Source: Streptomyces candidus
Lineage (GTDB): Bacteria; Actinomycetota; Actinomycetes; Streptomycetales; Streptomycetaceae
Direction: 5' to 3'
NCBI RefSeq assembly: GCF_014207445.1
Contig: NZ_JACHEM010000017.1
Span: 32,441-96,440 of the forward strand
Length of the DNA: 64,000 nucleotides
The position numbers were made by a program, and so were the translations under genes. Of the stretch, positions 14,971 through 22,856 are shown in pieces. Position 1 is the stretch's first letter. Every line of letters starts with the position of its first letter. The notes under the pieces are model-generated. The model searched no databases, was not told where the DNA came from, and saw only the letters and a program-made list of their open reading frames with translations.

Positions 14971-17091
14971 GTGTCCGTGCCGCGCAGCGTCGCCCTGGAG
15001 CGCACCTTCTACACCCTGAGTGCCCCGGTCCTCGCCGCGGCCCCGAACCTGTTCGCCGACAGCCCCGTCAACACGGTCGTGCAACTGGCCGGTGCGGCCG
15101 GTGTAAGCGGCTGGGTCCTGGCCGCCAAGAGCAACGAGCCCGGTGCGGGACGCAAGATCCTGCGCTGGTCGCCGCTCGTGACCGCCGCCGCGATAGACCT
15201 CGCCGCCGGCTACACGGTCGGCTGGGGCCCGTGGTGCCTGGACGGCCTTCTCGCCGCGAGCTGGGCGGCCGCCGGCCTGTTCGTGATGCCCTTCTCCCGG
15301 CACGCCCGCCGCCGTCACCGCCCCGCGCTCGCCACCCCGGCCCCCGCGCCGCAGCTGCAGGAAGCCCCCAAGCCGTCCCTCGCGCAGCCGGACGACGGCG
15401 CCGACAACTTCACCCGCCAGGTCCGCTGGCTGTGGGAGGAGCGCGGCTTGCCCGGCCGCACCATCGTGGTGATGGCCACCCCGCACGCGGGCATGCCCAA
15501 CGACCTGTCGCTGCTGCTGCGCGCCTCCGAGGCCGGACGGCCGATCTCCAGCCTCACCGAGGAGGCCGTCGCCGCCGCGTTCGGTGTCGACATCACCGAC
15601 GTACGGATCGAGGACGTGCCCCGGCAGTACGGGCGTGAAGGAGGACCGGGCTGGAAGGAAGTCCACGTCACCCCCGATCTGAACGAGCGCCGCCGCAAGG
15701 CGCCCACCACCCACGAGTGGTGGGCCGACCGGATCGGCGGTGACCGTGGGCCGGTGCCCGGCTCGCAGTTCATCAAGAAGATCCGCGACCACGACCGCAA
15801 GGTCACCCACTACATCGCCCAGGTCCCCGACGAACTGGGCGAGCCGCGCGTCAACCAGGACAACCTGGCCGCCGCGCTGAAGACCAAATACGACGACGGC
15901 CGGCTGTTCGTCACGGTCGACGGCAACCAGGTCCTGGTCTCCCTGTGGGACTCCAGCCCGCTCGCGCAGATCTTCCCCGCCACACGTGAGCTGCTGACCC
16001 CGGACAAGGACGGCCGGTGGGTGACCGGTTATCTCGGCAACGGGCAGCCCGCCCGCAACAGGGTCTACACCGACCGGGGCGCGGCCCACGGCTTGTTCGT
16101 CGCCCCGTCCGGCGGCGGCAAGACCCAGCTGATGGGCCTGCACGTCGCCGCCGACGCCCTGTTCGGCGCCGTGGTGTGGCTGGCCGCGGAAGCCCCGGAC
16201 GAGAAGGCCGCCAAGCTGGGCGAATACACCGACCGCTACGGCGTCGGCGCGCTCTACATGATCCGGCTCCTGCGCACCCTGGACGCCCTGATGGAAATCC
16301 GCGGCGAGATGGTCTGGGAAGACGGCCGGGTCTACGACTGGGACCCCAAACTGGCGGGCTGCCCCTACCGGATGCTGTCCGCCTACCTCGATGAGTTCCT
16401 CTCCGCCGCCCGCCACGGCGACTACGGCGCGGACATCATGGACCTCGCCGAAAAGGTGTCGGTCAAGGGCCGCAAGTACGGCATCGGCCTCAAGGTCGCC
16501 GGCCAGTCCATCTATGTGCAGGACGGGTTCACGCAGCTTTTGTGCGAGAACCTGCGCGAGAACTGCATCCCGGTCATCTTGAAGGTCGCACCGAAGAAGA
16601 TCGCCGACATGTTCAAGGCCCTCGGCATCTCCTCCGACAACACCCCCGATGCGCTCCCCCGCTCTTTCTCCCCTGCCGAGGCGGGCCGCATCGAGCGGGT
16701 GATGCGCGGCGAGCCCGAGCCGCCCACCGACTCCAACACCGGCGGCGCCGGGTGGATCGTCGAAGCCAAGCACCCCGAGGTCCTGCGCACCCTGTTCATG
16801 GACTTCAAGACCGGCCTCGACGCCTACTTCCCCGACATGGTCGCCTCCCTCACCGACTACGAGATCCGCGAACTTGAGGCGCGGGATCTGTGGTTCGACT
16901 GGACCGAGCCGCCTCGGCCCGGGGAATTCGGCCCCGAACCCGACGACGAGGACGACGACTGGGACGGGGAGGACAAGCCGAAGAAGGGCGGCGGCAAGCC
17001 CCGCCGCCCAGGGAAGTCCCCCGCACGCCGCGACGCGGTCACCTCGCCCCTCCAAGCACTGGAAGCCATCAAGAACCTCTCCGGCGTCTGA
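14971..17091 (+). CDS. FtsK/SpoIIIE-type DNA translocase, TraB-like plasmid transfer ATPase
   Basis: 706 residues from a GTG with GAAGGAGA upstream. Two or three hydrophobic segments in residues 15-107 anchor it in the membrane. A Walker A, APSGGGKT at 378-385, lies in HGLFVAPSGGGKTQLMGLH, and a Walker B-like AYLDEFL is at 471-477. The acidic/basic tail (about 645-690) is disordered. Actinobacterial conjugation uses a single FtsK-like hexamer (TraB) that moves double-stranded plasmid DNA, and this fits in size and order. I do not see the C-terminal winged helix that reads the transfer locus in classical TraB, so DNA recognition may come from another protein. Confidence 0.85.
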   Translation: MSVPRSVALERTFYTLSAPVLAAAPNLFADSPVNTVVQLAGAAGVSGWVLAAKSNEPGAGRKILRWSPLVTAAAIDLAAGYTVGWGPWCLDGLLAASWAAAGLFVMPFSRHARRRHRPALATPAPAPQLQEAPKPSLAQPDDGADNFTRQVRWLWEERGLPGRTIVVMATPHAGMPNDLSLLLRASEAGRPISSLTEEAVAAAFGVDITDVRIEDVPRQYGREGGPGWKEVHVTPDLNERRRKAPTTHEWWADRIGGDRGPVPGSQFIKKIRDHDRKVTHYIAQVPDELGEPRVNQDNLAAALKTKYDDGRLFVTVDGNQVLVSLWDSSPLAQIFPATRELLTPDKDGRWVTGYLGNGQPARNRVYTDRGAAHGLFVAPSGGGKTQLMGLHVAADALFGAVVWLAAEAPDEKAAKLGEYTDRYGVGALYMIRLLRTLDALMEIRGEMVWEDGRVYDWDPKLAGCPYRMLSAYLDEFLSAARHGDYGADIMDLAEKVSVKGRKYGIGLKVAGQSIYVQDGFTQLLCENLRENCIPVILKVAPKKIADMFKALGISSDNTPDALPRSFSPAEAGRIERVMRGEPEPPTDSNTGGAGWIVEAKHPEVLRTLFMDFKTGLDAYFPDMVASLTDYEIRELEARDLWFDWTEPPRPGEFGPEPDDEDDDWDGEDKPKKGGGKPRRPGKSPARRDAVTSPLQALEAIKNLSGV

Positions 17092-17109
17092 CCTCACCCC
17101 GCACACCCC

Positions 17110-17142
17110 GCAGGGCCCGGCCGTATTCCGGCCGGGCCCTGC
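17110..17142 (+). terminator. Hairpin after traB-like gene
   Basis: GCAGGGCCCGGCCG at 17110-17123 pairs perfectly with its complement at 17129-17142, loop of 5, beginning 18 bases after the stop. Confidence 0.7.
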
Positions 17143-17167
17143 CCACACCTGGAAGGACACACCACTC

Positions 17168-17356
17168 GTGGCCGTATCGATCTCCGTCGTCGTCCTGCTC
17201 GCCATCGTCGTCTTCGTCCTCATCCGGGGCGGAACCGTACGCCTCCTGCCCGCCCTGGCCTGCGCCGCCTTCGGCTTCCTCCTCGCCTCCTCCGGTGCCG
17301 GGCCCTACATCACCGGCGCGATCAGCGGCATCACCGGCTGGATCTCCAGCATCTGA
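17168..17356 (+). CDS. Small two-helix membrane protein (SpdD-like position)
   Basis: 62 residues from a GTG with GGAAGGA upstream. Two hydrophobic helices, VSISVVVLLAIVVFVLI and LLPALACAAFGFLLASSGAG, flank a short basic turn, and the second is followed by a glycine-rich amphipathic end. Tiny membrane proteins of this kind follow traB in Streptomyces plasmids and belong to the spread (spd) functions thought to help DNA cross septa. No sequence motif proves this. Confidence 0.65.
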   Translation: MAVSISVVVLLAIVVFVLIRGGTVRLLPALACAAFGFLLASSGAGPYITGAISGITGWISSI

Positions 17357-17423
17357 CCCTGCCCGGCCGGCGGCGTCGACGGCCGCCGCCCCCTGCACCT
17401 CCGACGCCTTCCGAGGAGCCCCG

Positions 17424-17954
17424 ATGCCCCACCTCATCCACGCCCCGCCACTGCCGGCCCGCACGAGCGCGCCGCCCGCCGAACTGTCGCTGGAGGCCCG
17501 CATGGCCGCCACGGACGCGGCGATGACCGTCCGGCTGGAGGAGGCCGCCGTCGCCTACGAGGTCAACACCGCGCACATCGACACCGTGCCGGTCGACCTG
17601 GGCGACGTCGTCACCCTCCCGCTCACCCCGACCCTCCAGCCCCCCACCCCGTACGCGACACCGGTGGCGGCGCTCCTGCAGCGCGCGCACCACCGGCTGC
17701 TCACCGACGGCTGGTGCACCGGCGCCTTGGTCGACGCGGAAGGCGCCCGCTGCCTGTACGGCGCGATCCACCACGAAGCCCGCGGCGACCAGAGCCTCGC
17801 CTCACGCGGCCTGGAGGTCCTGATGGACGCGATCCGCCGCGAGTTCAGCGACGTCGACTCTGTGCCGTCCTTCAACGACGCCTTCGCCAGCGGCCGCATC
17901 CCGCTGCGGATGCTCGACAAGGCCGCCGGCCTCGCCGACGCCCGCCTCCTCTGA
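17424..17954 (+). CDS. DUF6197-like hypothetical protein
   Basis: 176 residues, start MPHLIHAPPLPARTSAPPAE with CGAGGAG upstream. The C-terminal half, VAALLQRAHHRLLTDGWCTG followed by ALVDAEGARCLYGAIHHEAR and FNDAFASGRIPLRMLDKAAG, resembles the actinobacterial DUF6197 family (helical, with a conserved GW-x4-G and a gene-for-gene presence on mobile elements). Function is unknown. Confidence 0.6.
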   Translation: MPHLIHAPPLPARTSAPPAELSLEARMAATDAAMTVRLEEAAVAYEVNTAHIDTVPVDLGDVVTLPLTPTLQPPTPYATPVAALLQRAHHRLLTDGWCTGALVDAEGARCLYGAIHHEARGDQSLASRGLEVLMDAIRREFSDVDSVPSFNDAFASGRIPLRMLDKAAGLADARLL

Positions 17955-18129
17955 ACCTCCCCGGACCACCTGCCTCGTACCCGAACCCGTCGTGGTCGGG
18001 TGCGGGCCAGGCCGTCCGGCCTCCTTTACGCCGTAAAGACGCGCCTGGCGTGCGAACCATCGCGCCGCCCCCGGAACACCTCCCCACCACCGGCCACCAC
18101 GCCCACCCGACCAAGGGAGCACCTTCGCC

Positions 18130-18936
18130 ATGCAGTCCGACGACAAGCCCGTCAACGGCCAGCCCACCCCGAGCTTCCTCGACCTGCTCAACCAGAGGCC
18201 CCCGACGAAGAACACCGACCTGAGCAAGGACACCGACACCACGCGCCTCGCCCAGTTGCGGGCCGGCTGGAACGCCTCCTGGGAACAGGGCGGCTTCCTG
18301 CACGGGCGGTGGGAGGAACTACGCCTGGCCCCGAAAGCCGGGATGCACGGCATGGCCCGCTGGATCAAGGCACTCCTGATGCTGGCCGGGGTGTGCGCGC
18401 TCTTGATCCTGCTCGACACCGCGGGCGACATCTTCGGCGCTGCCCTGAGCCGCCTGGCCGACTCGGTCCCCGCCACCCGGGCCGGAACCAGCGCCGTGGG
18501 CGAGCTGTGGGGCGTGGTCGACACCCCGATCCGCTCGTACATCGACCAGCACAGCATGGGTCTCAGCGTCAGCGGATCCGCCGTCTACACCGCCTGGCAG
18601 CTCGTGGGTTGGTTCGGCCTGATCGGCGGGTTCCTCGGCAGCACCGGCGCCCGCATCACCTGGACCTGCTGGGGCGCGGGCAGCGTTCTCGCCGTGTGGT
18701 CCGCGGCCCCGGCCGACGGACGCACCGTCGCCACCTCGATCGCCGTCCTCGCCTGGACCCTCGCCTCCACCCTCGCCCTGCGTGGCTGGAGCCTGCGCCC
18801 GATCGTCAACAACTACCTCCCGCCCCACCCGGCGTTCCAGCCCCAGATCGAGATCCGGCCCGAGATCCACCTCCCCGCCCCGGCCCCCGCGCCCGATGGC
18901 GACACCCCCGACAACGTCCACCAGCTCCAGCGCTGA
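18130..18936 (+). CDS. Polytopic membrane protein A, paralogue of the gene at 20270
   Basis: 268 residues, start MQSDDKPVNGQPTPSFLDLL with AAGGGAG upstream. A soluble N-terminus of about 70 residues leads to about five membrane helices (ALLMLAGVCALLILLDTAGD, AWQLVGWFGLIGGFLG, then TSIAVLAWTLASTLALRGW) and a Pro-rich cytosolic end. The segment GARITWTCWGAGSVLAVWSA, APADGRTVATSIAVLAWTLA aligns with the protein at 20270, so the two arose by duplication. Probably a spread/transfer membrane protein. Confidence 0.65.
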   Translation: MQSDDKPVNGQPTPSFLDLLNQRPPTKNTDLSKDTDTTRLAQLRAGWNASWEQGGFLHGRWEELRLAPKAGMHGMARWIKALLMLAGVCALLILLDTAGDIFGAALSRLADSVPATRAGTSAVGELWGVVDTPIRSYIDQHSMGLSVSGSAVYTAWQLVGWFGLIGGFLGSTGARITWTCWGAGSVLAVWSAAPADGRTVATSIAVLAWTLASTLALRGWSLRPIVNNYLPPHPAFQPQIEIRPEIHLPAPAPAPDGDTPDNVHQLQR

Positions 18937-18952
18937 CCCGGTCGCTCCGCCT

Positions 18953-18994
18953 GGCCCTCGCCCCTCCCCGCAGCCGCGGGGCGGGGCGAGGGCC
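18953..18994 (+). terminator. Long hairpin after membrane protein A
   Basis: GGCCCTCGCCCC-t-CCCCGC pairs with GCGGGG-c-GGGGCGAGGGCC (one mismatch, 4-base loop), 17 bases after the stop. Confidence 0.7.
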
Positions 18995-19070
18995 GGACAG
19001 GCCGCCCGGCCTCAGCAACTTTCCCGCTCCCGCAGCACCCCTGCGGACGACCCCAAGGAGAGAGATCGTC

Positions 19071-19280
19071 TTGGCGAAAGCGCCCCGCGTCATAGGTGTC
19101 CTCGCAGAGCCCGCCCCGCCCACTTGGTGGCGCGCCCACCGGCACCAGGTCTTCCTGGTTCTCGGGCTGATCGGCGGCTTCTACCTCTGCTCACACACCA
19201 GCGACGCCGCGCCCCCTGCCGACCCGCCCCGGCCCGCACACACCGAACGACCTCACAGCACCGCCACCGCACAGCGCTGA
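19071..19280 (+). CDS. Small single-pass membrane protein b, paralogue of the gene at 20037
   Basis: 69 residues from a TTG with AAGGAGAGA 9 bases upstream. LAKAPRVIGVLAEPAPPTWW then RAHRHQVFLVLGLIGGFYLC gives a conserved N-terminus and one membrane helix (about 28-43), then a Pro/Thr/His-rich tail. The TTG is chosen because the paralogue starts at the equivalent ATG (MAKKPPPAVIGVLTEPAPPT). Confidence 0.65.
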   Translation: MAKAPRVIGVLAEPAPPTWWRAHRHQVFLVLGLIGGFYLCSHTSDAAPPADPPRPAHTERPHSTATAQR

Positions 19281-19370
19281 ACATCACCTCGTGCGCCCGC
19301 CACCCCGCACCGGGGCGGCGGGCGCACCGCTCTTCCCCGCTCATTCGCCGACCGCCTGGAGGACTTCACC

Positions 19371-19478
19371 GTGCTGACACCCCGGCCCCGCCGCAGGATC
19401 GGACGCCCGCGCCCCACCATCCCCGGCCCCCGCTACCCCGCGCCCCAGCGCCGACTTCCCGGTACCTGGAGCAGGTGA
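19371..19478 (+). CDS. Candidate 35-residue Arg/Pro-rich peptide
   Basis: GTG start with a strong CTGGAGGA site 8 bases upstream. The frame reads VLTPRPRRRIGRPRPTIPGP plus RYPAPQRRLPGTWSR and ends in TGATG, sharing one base with the next start. Such basic peptides can bind RNA or simply act as leader peptides coupling translation to the gene at 19478. Confidence 0.45.
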   Translation: MLTPRPRRRIGRPRPTIPGPRYPAPQRRLPGTWSR

Positions 19479-19909
19479 TGGCCGACCAGGACCAGGACCT
19501 GGTCGACGTCGATCCGAACGACCCCGGCGACGGCTCTCTACCGGTCTTCCGGTGGAGGCAGGCCGGGCGCGAGAACCTCGCGACACGCCGCCAGCTCCGG
19601 GAGATGGGACTGCGCCCCGGCGCCCAGGAGCCCGTCGCGCGGATCGAGTGCCGTGGTGGCAAGCGCTTCGCGTGGCTGTACCGGATCGATCTGGCGAAGC
19701 CGAAGTTCGCGATGACGCTCGCGAAGGAGGCCGCGCTCGACAAGGCGATGGCTGCCCGTCAGACGTGTCCCGGCCCCTGTGGCCGGCGCTATTTCCACTG
19801 CCTTCCTCTGCGCTCCCTCGGGTCGTGCCTGGAGTGCGCCGAGGGTATCCCGGCCGCGCCCGACACCTATATGCACCACGGCGGCGCCCAACTGGCCGCT
19901 GCCGCCTGA
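19478..19909 (+). CDS. RRQRL-motif zinc-binding protein
   Basis: 143 residues, start MADQDQDLVDVDPNDPGDGS with GGAGCAGGTG upstream. The conserved opening TRRQLREMGLRPGAQEPVAR, then FAWLYRIDLAKPK, and a four-Cys site (CPGPCGRR ... CLEC near residues 104-126) match the Streptomyces family known as RRQRL motif-containing zinc-binding proteins. The Cys spacing is consistent with a zinc knuckle. Function unknown; the family recurs in mobile-element clusters like this one. Confidence 0.75.
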   Translation: MADQDQDLVDVDPNDPGDGSLPVFRWRQAGRENLATRRQLREMGLRPGAQEPVARIECRGGKRFAWLYRIDLAKPKFAMTLAKEAALDKAMAARQTCPGPCGRRYFHCLPLRSLGSCLECAEGIPAAPDTYMHHGGAQLAAAA

Positions 19910-19920
19910 CCGTTCACCCC

Positions 19921-19988
19921 TGACGGCTGCCTGATCCACCCGTACCGCACGCTGCGGGCCGGGTGGTGACGGGGAGCCGGGCAGCCCG
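19921..19988 (+). repeat. Folded intergenic element, copy 2
   Basis: Same flanks as copies 1 and 3. P1 CGGCT (19924-19928) pairs with AGCCG (19975-19979); P2 CCACCCG (19936-19942) pairs with CGGGTGG (19960-19966); apical CCGC/GCGG at 19945-19957. Compared with copy 1, P2 changes a G-C pair to A-T with both partners changed. Confidence 0.65.
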
Positions 19989-20036
19989 GCCCCGCGCACA
20001 TGACCTGTCCCCTGTGCCCTGGGAGCCCACCTCTTG

Positions 20037-20273
20037 ATGGCGAAGAAGCCGCCGCCCGCCGTGATCGGCGTCCTGACCGAGCCCGCCCCGCCCACCTGGT
20101 GGAGAGCCCACCGCCACCAGGTCCTGCTGATCGTCGGGATCTTCCTCGGCTGGCAGCTATGCGGAGCAAGCAGCGGAGCCGCCGATCACGACCAGTACGG
20201 CCCCGCCCGCCCCGCCCACAGCGCCACCCCGTCCGCGACGCCGTCGACCACCTCGAAGGAGAACCACCGGTGA
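20037..20273 (+). CDS. Small single-pass membrane protein b', paralogue of the gene at 19071
   Basis: 78 residues, start MAKKPPPAVIGVLTEPAPPT with GGGAG upstream. It shares PPTWWRAHRHQV and the following membrane helix (LLIVGIFLGWQLCG) with the protein at 19071, then diverges into a Ser/Thr/Pro tail. Its stop overlaps the GTG of the next gene. Confidence 0.65.
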   Translation: MAKKPPPAVIGVLTEPAPPTWWRAHRHQVLLIVGIFLGWQLCGASSGAADHDQYGPARPAHSATPSATPSTTSKENHR

Positions 20274-20869
20274 GTGAGCCCGACAAGCCCCGCGAGCCCG
20301 AACCCGCCGTTCCGCCGCTGGACACCATCGACGACAGCCAGCGCGTCCCGCCGCCCCGGCGGCCTGCCCCGCCCCGGCCCCAGCCGATCAACGCCGCCGC
20401 CGACATCCCGCCCGGCGCCATCGCCGCCTTCGGCGTCGTCGGCCTGGTCGCCCTGGTCCTCGTCCTCAAGTGGGGCATCCCCAAGGGCATCGACTGGTAC
20501 CACCACCAGGACTGGGCGTGGTTCACACAGTGGACCGCCACCGTCGCCGACCCCGTCCACGCCTACCTGAGCGCGCACACGGTCGGCCTGCCGCTCACGG
20601 CCACCAGCGCTTTCGTCATCTGGCAGGGCGTCGGCATCGCCTCCCTGGCCCTGTCCTGGTTCACCGGCGCCGTCGGCGCCCGGCTGACCTGGACCGCGCA
20701 CGGGGCCTCCTCAGTGTTCATGGTCTGGGACGCCTCCCCCGCCGCCGGCCGCCCCGTCGCCGCCGCACTCGCGGTCCTGGCCTGGACGATCGGCAGCCTC
20801 TTCGCCCTGCGCGGCCTGTCCCTGCGCCCCCGCATCAACATCCACAACCACAACCACCCGGCCCGCTGA
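20270..20869 (+). CDS. Polytopic membrane protein A', paralogue of the gene at 18130
   Basis: 199 residues from a GTG with AAGGAGA upstream, overlapping the previous stop. A Pro-rich cytosolic N-terminus, then four or five membrane helices (AIAAFGVVGLVALVLVLKWG, FVIWQGVGIASLALSWF, VAAALAVLAWTIGSLFALRG). GARLTWTAHGASSVFMVWDA and SPAAGRPVAAALAVLAWTIG mirror the protein at 18130. With the b/b' pair this makes a mirrored duplication A-b ... b'-A'. Confidence 0.65.
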   Translation: MSEPDKPREPEPAVPPLDTIDDSQRVPPPRRPAPPRPQPINAAADIPPGAIAAFGVVGLVALVLVLKWGIPKGIDWYHHQDWAWFTQWTATVADPVHAYLSAHTVGLPLTATSAFVIWQGVGIASLALSWFTGAVGARLTWTAHGASSVFMVWDASPAAGRPVAAALAVLAWTIGSLFALRGLSLRPRINIHNHNHPAR

Positions 20870-20881
20870 GAGGACGTCGAC

Positions 20882-21571
20882 ATGTTCCGGATCATCAGCA
20901 CGGCCCGGCTCAACGAGCTGGACAACCTCGCCTCCGCGTTCCCCATGGTCCGGAGCAAAAGCGACCGCCTGGAGAAGGACCTGGAGACGGAGCAGCGCCT
21001 CACCAAGGAGCTCACCGCGAAAGCCGAACAGGCCACTGCCCGCTTCCGCCAGGAGCTCACCGACCTCGTTCAGCAGGCCGACGCCCGCGTCGCCGAAGCC
21101 AGGGCCTCGGTACAGCGAGCCCAGCACCAGGCCAACGCCCTGATCGACGGGGCCACGAAGCGGGCCAACGACATCGAGCGCCGGGCCGATCAGAAGGTCC
21201 GGGAGCTGAACGCACAGATCGAACAGCTCAAGGCCAAGCTGCCCCACCCGACGCCCATCCCGGAAGGGGTCGTCGCCCGGTACCAGAACCTGGTCGGCGC
21301 CCTCATCGACCTGACCCTGTTCACCATCGAGGACACCAACGCGGAGCCCGGCTACGGCTACTCCGCCAAGCGCGTCGACCTGAAGCTGGTCAGCCTCTGC
21401 GCCGGTTGCGGCTACCGGCAGGAGGAGACCCGCAAGGAGGTCTACGACACCGCCGAGACCCGCACCAACTTCCTGGAGAACACCTACGAGGGCGAGAAGC
21501 TCAAGCGCTGGGCGCAGGAGCACGCAGAGACGTGCCGGGCCGTCGCCCTCCCCCTCCAGCGCGCCGCCTGA
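20882..21571 (+). CDS. Coiled-coil protein with C-terminal CxxC segment
   Basis: 229 residues, start MFRIISTARLNELDNLASAF with GAGAGGA upstream. Residues 20-125 form a continuous coiled coil. The C-terminal 100 residues look folded, with VSLCAGCGYRQEETRKEVYD containing a CAGC pair and a later Cys. Family not recognised. It could be a structural partner of the membrane proteins just upstream. Confidence 0.6.
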   Translation: MFRIISTARLNELDNLASAFPMVRSKSDRLEKDLETEQRLTKELTAKAEQATARFRQELTDLVQQADARVAEARASVQRAQHQANALIDGATKRANDIERRADQKVRELNAQIEQLKAKLPHPTPIPEGVVARYQNLVGALIDLTLFTIEDTNAEPGYGYSAKRVDLKLVSLCAGCGYRQEETRKEVYDTAETRTNFLENTYEGEKLKRWAQEHAETCRAVALPLQRAA

Positions 21572-21578
21572 CCTGGTC

Positions 21579-21648
21579 TGACGGTTGCCTGATCCACCCG
21601 CCCCGCACGCTGTGGACCGGGTGGTGACGGGGAGCCGGACAGCCCGGC
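21579..21648 (+). repeat. Folded intergenic element, copy 3
   Basis: P1 CGGTT (21582-21586) pairs with AGCCG (21633-21637) using one G-U; P2 CCACCCG (21594-21600) pairs with CGGGTGG (21618-21624); apical CCGC (21603-21606) pairs with GTGG (21612-21615), again a G-U compatible change. Flanks TGACGG and GGTGACGGGGAGCCGGACAG are kept. Confidence 0.65.
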
Positions 21649-21664
21649 CCGGATGGGAGTCGAC

Positions 21665-22132
21665 GTGACCACCGCCCCCCTCACCCTCACCGGCGACCGG
21701 AATCTGGACGCCGCCTGCACCACCGTCACCGGCGAGATCGCCCGGACCGACAACAAGGCCAGCCTGCTGCTCGCCTTCGACGGCGCAGTCCTCGCGGGCC
21801 TGGCCAGCGTCGCCGACAAGGACCTGCCCGTGTTCACGAAGGTCGTCGGCAGCCTGGCCGTCCTCACCCTCGCCACCGCGGCGGTCCTGCTCCTCCTGGT
21901 CGTCCGGCCGAACCTGGGCGGCGGCCGTATCGTCCGCGAGGGCCTGCCGTGCTGGGCACGCCTCGAGGAGAACGAACTCCAGGAGGCGATGGGCCAGGAC
22001 ACGCGCCTCGCCCGCGTGAAGTCTCTGTCGCTCCTCGCGGTCCGCAAGTTCCGGCGCCTGGCCCTCGCGGTCGACGTCATCCTCGCCGCGCTTGCCCTGC
22101 TGACCGTCGCCGCGATCGGAGTGCTGGTGTGA
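21665..22132 (+). CDS. PycTM-like (Pycsar-effector family) membrane protein
   Basis: 155 residues from a GTG with GGGAG 6 bases upstream, preferred to the in-frame ATG at 21653 that has no ribosome site. It opens VTTAPLTLTGDRNLDAACTT, then EIARTDNKASLLLAFDGAVL, followed by two membrane helices (LLAFDGAVLAGLASV and VGSLAVLTLATAAVLLLLVV) and a third near the C-terminus (VDVILAALALLTVAAIGVLV). The RTDxKAxxLL opening and this layout are the PycTM pattern of Pycsar effectors, which in defence sense cyclic pyrimidine nucleotides and damage the membrane. No pyrimidine cyclase gene is visible nearby, so it may have another role here. Confidence 0.7.
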   Translation: MTTAPLTLTGDRNLDAACTTVTGEIARTDNKASLLLAFDGAVLAGLASVADKDLPVFTKVVGSLAVLTLATAAVLLLLVVRPNLGGGRIVREGLPCWARLEENELQEAMGQDTRLARVKSLSLLAVRKFRRLALAVDVILAALALLTVAAIGVLV

Positions 22133-22260
22133 GCACCGCCGCCAGCTTCGTCATCAGCTACGCCAGCCTCGCCGGCGCTCTCGCCATCCCGTTCGTGATC
22201 GCCGCCGCCCGCCGCACCGCCGCCCGCATCCACGCCCAGGCCGACCAGAAGGAGCAGTAA
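22129..22260 (+). CDS. Candidate 43-residue single-pass membrane peptide
   Basis: GTG overlapping the PycTM-like stop (GTGA). It reads VSTAASFVISYASLAGALAI, PFVIAAARRTAARIHAQADQ, KEQ: a hydrophobic helix then a basic helix. Coupling suggests it is made with the PycTM-like protein, perhaps as a partner or antagonist. Confidence 0.5.
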   Translation: MSTAASFVISYASLAGALAIPFVIAAARRTAARIHAQADQKEQ

Positions 22261-22262
22261 CC

Positions 22263-22838
22263 ATGGCACCCAACCTCACCCTCTTCCGCCCCCGCACCGC
22301 CCCCGAGTCGGAGTACGCACCCGAGCCGTGGCCGGAGATCGGCGAGACCTGGAAGCCCGAAGGAGTGATCGTCTCCACGCGCTTCCTCGGAGTGGCCGGT
22401 GCCGTCGTCCTCGTCTACACCGCTGACGCCGGGGTCAACGGCACCTACTACGCGGTGGCCTGCCTGGGATGCTCGTTCCGCACCCGCACCAAGGACGACA
22501 CCAACTACATCTCCACCGAGCAGGCGGGCGGGGAAATCGCCAACGCCCACGCCGCCCAGTGCCGGGCGCTGCCCCGGGACCTGCCGACCCGCCCCGACGA
22601 CGACACCGCCCGCGAGATCGTGCGTCGGCGGCTGCATTCGGAGCGCCGCTCGGACTACGACGTCACGGTCTACCTCACCAGCTTCCACCTGGACCGCCTG
22701 GTCCTCCAGCGCTCGACCGAGTGGATCGAGGAGGAGCTGCAGCGCCTCGCGGACGACCAGCCGGAGTTCCTGACCGCCAGGCTGCGCAGTTACGGCTCCA
22801 GCACCGAGTTCACGATCCTGCGCTTCCCCAAGAGCTGA
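22263..22838 (+). CDS. Hypothetical protein with CLGC segment
   Basis: 191 residues, start MAPNLTLFRPRTAPESEYAP with AGAAGGAG upstream. Contains ACLGCSFRTRTKDDTNYIST and a later His/Cys (ANAHAAQC), a possible zinc site of the kind seen in plasmid-borne Streptomyces proteins. The C-terminal half (YDVTVYLTSFHLDRLVLQRS, TEWIEEELQRLADDQPEFLT) is alpha/beta. Function unknown. Confidence 0.6.
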   Translation: MAPNLTLFRPRTAPESEYAPEPWPEIGETWKPEGVIVSTRFLGVAGAVVLVYTADAGVNGTYYAVACLGCSFRTRTKDDTNYISTEQAGGEIANAHAAQCRALPRDLPTRPDDDTAREIVRRRLHSERRSDYDVTVYLTSFHLDRLVLQRSTEWIEEELQRLADDQPEFLTARLRSYGSSTEFTILRFPKS

Positions 22839-22856
22839 CCGGACGCTCTCCGTACC

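Noticed and set aside
14536..17223. Long leftward open frame opposite the TraB-like gene
   Set aside because: Valine/glycine-rich shadow without start signal; the rightward frame carries Walker motifs.
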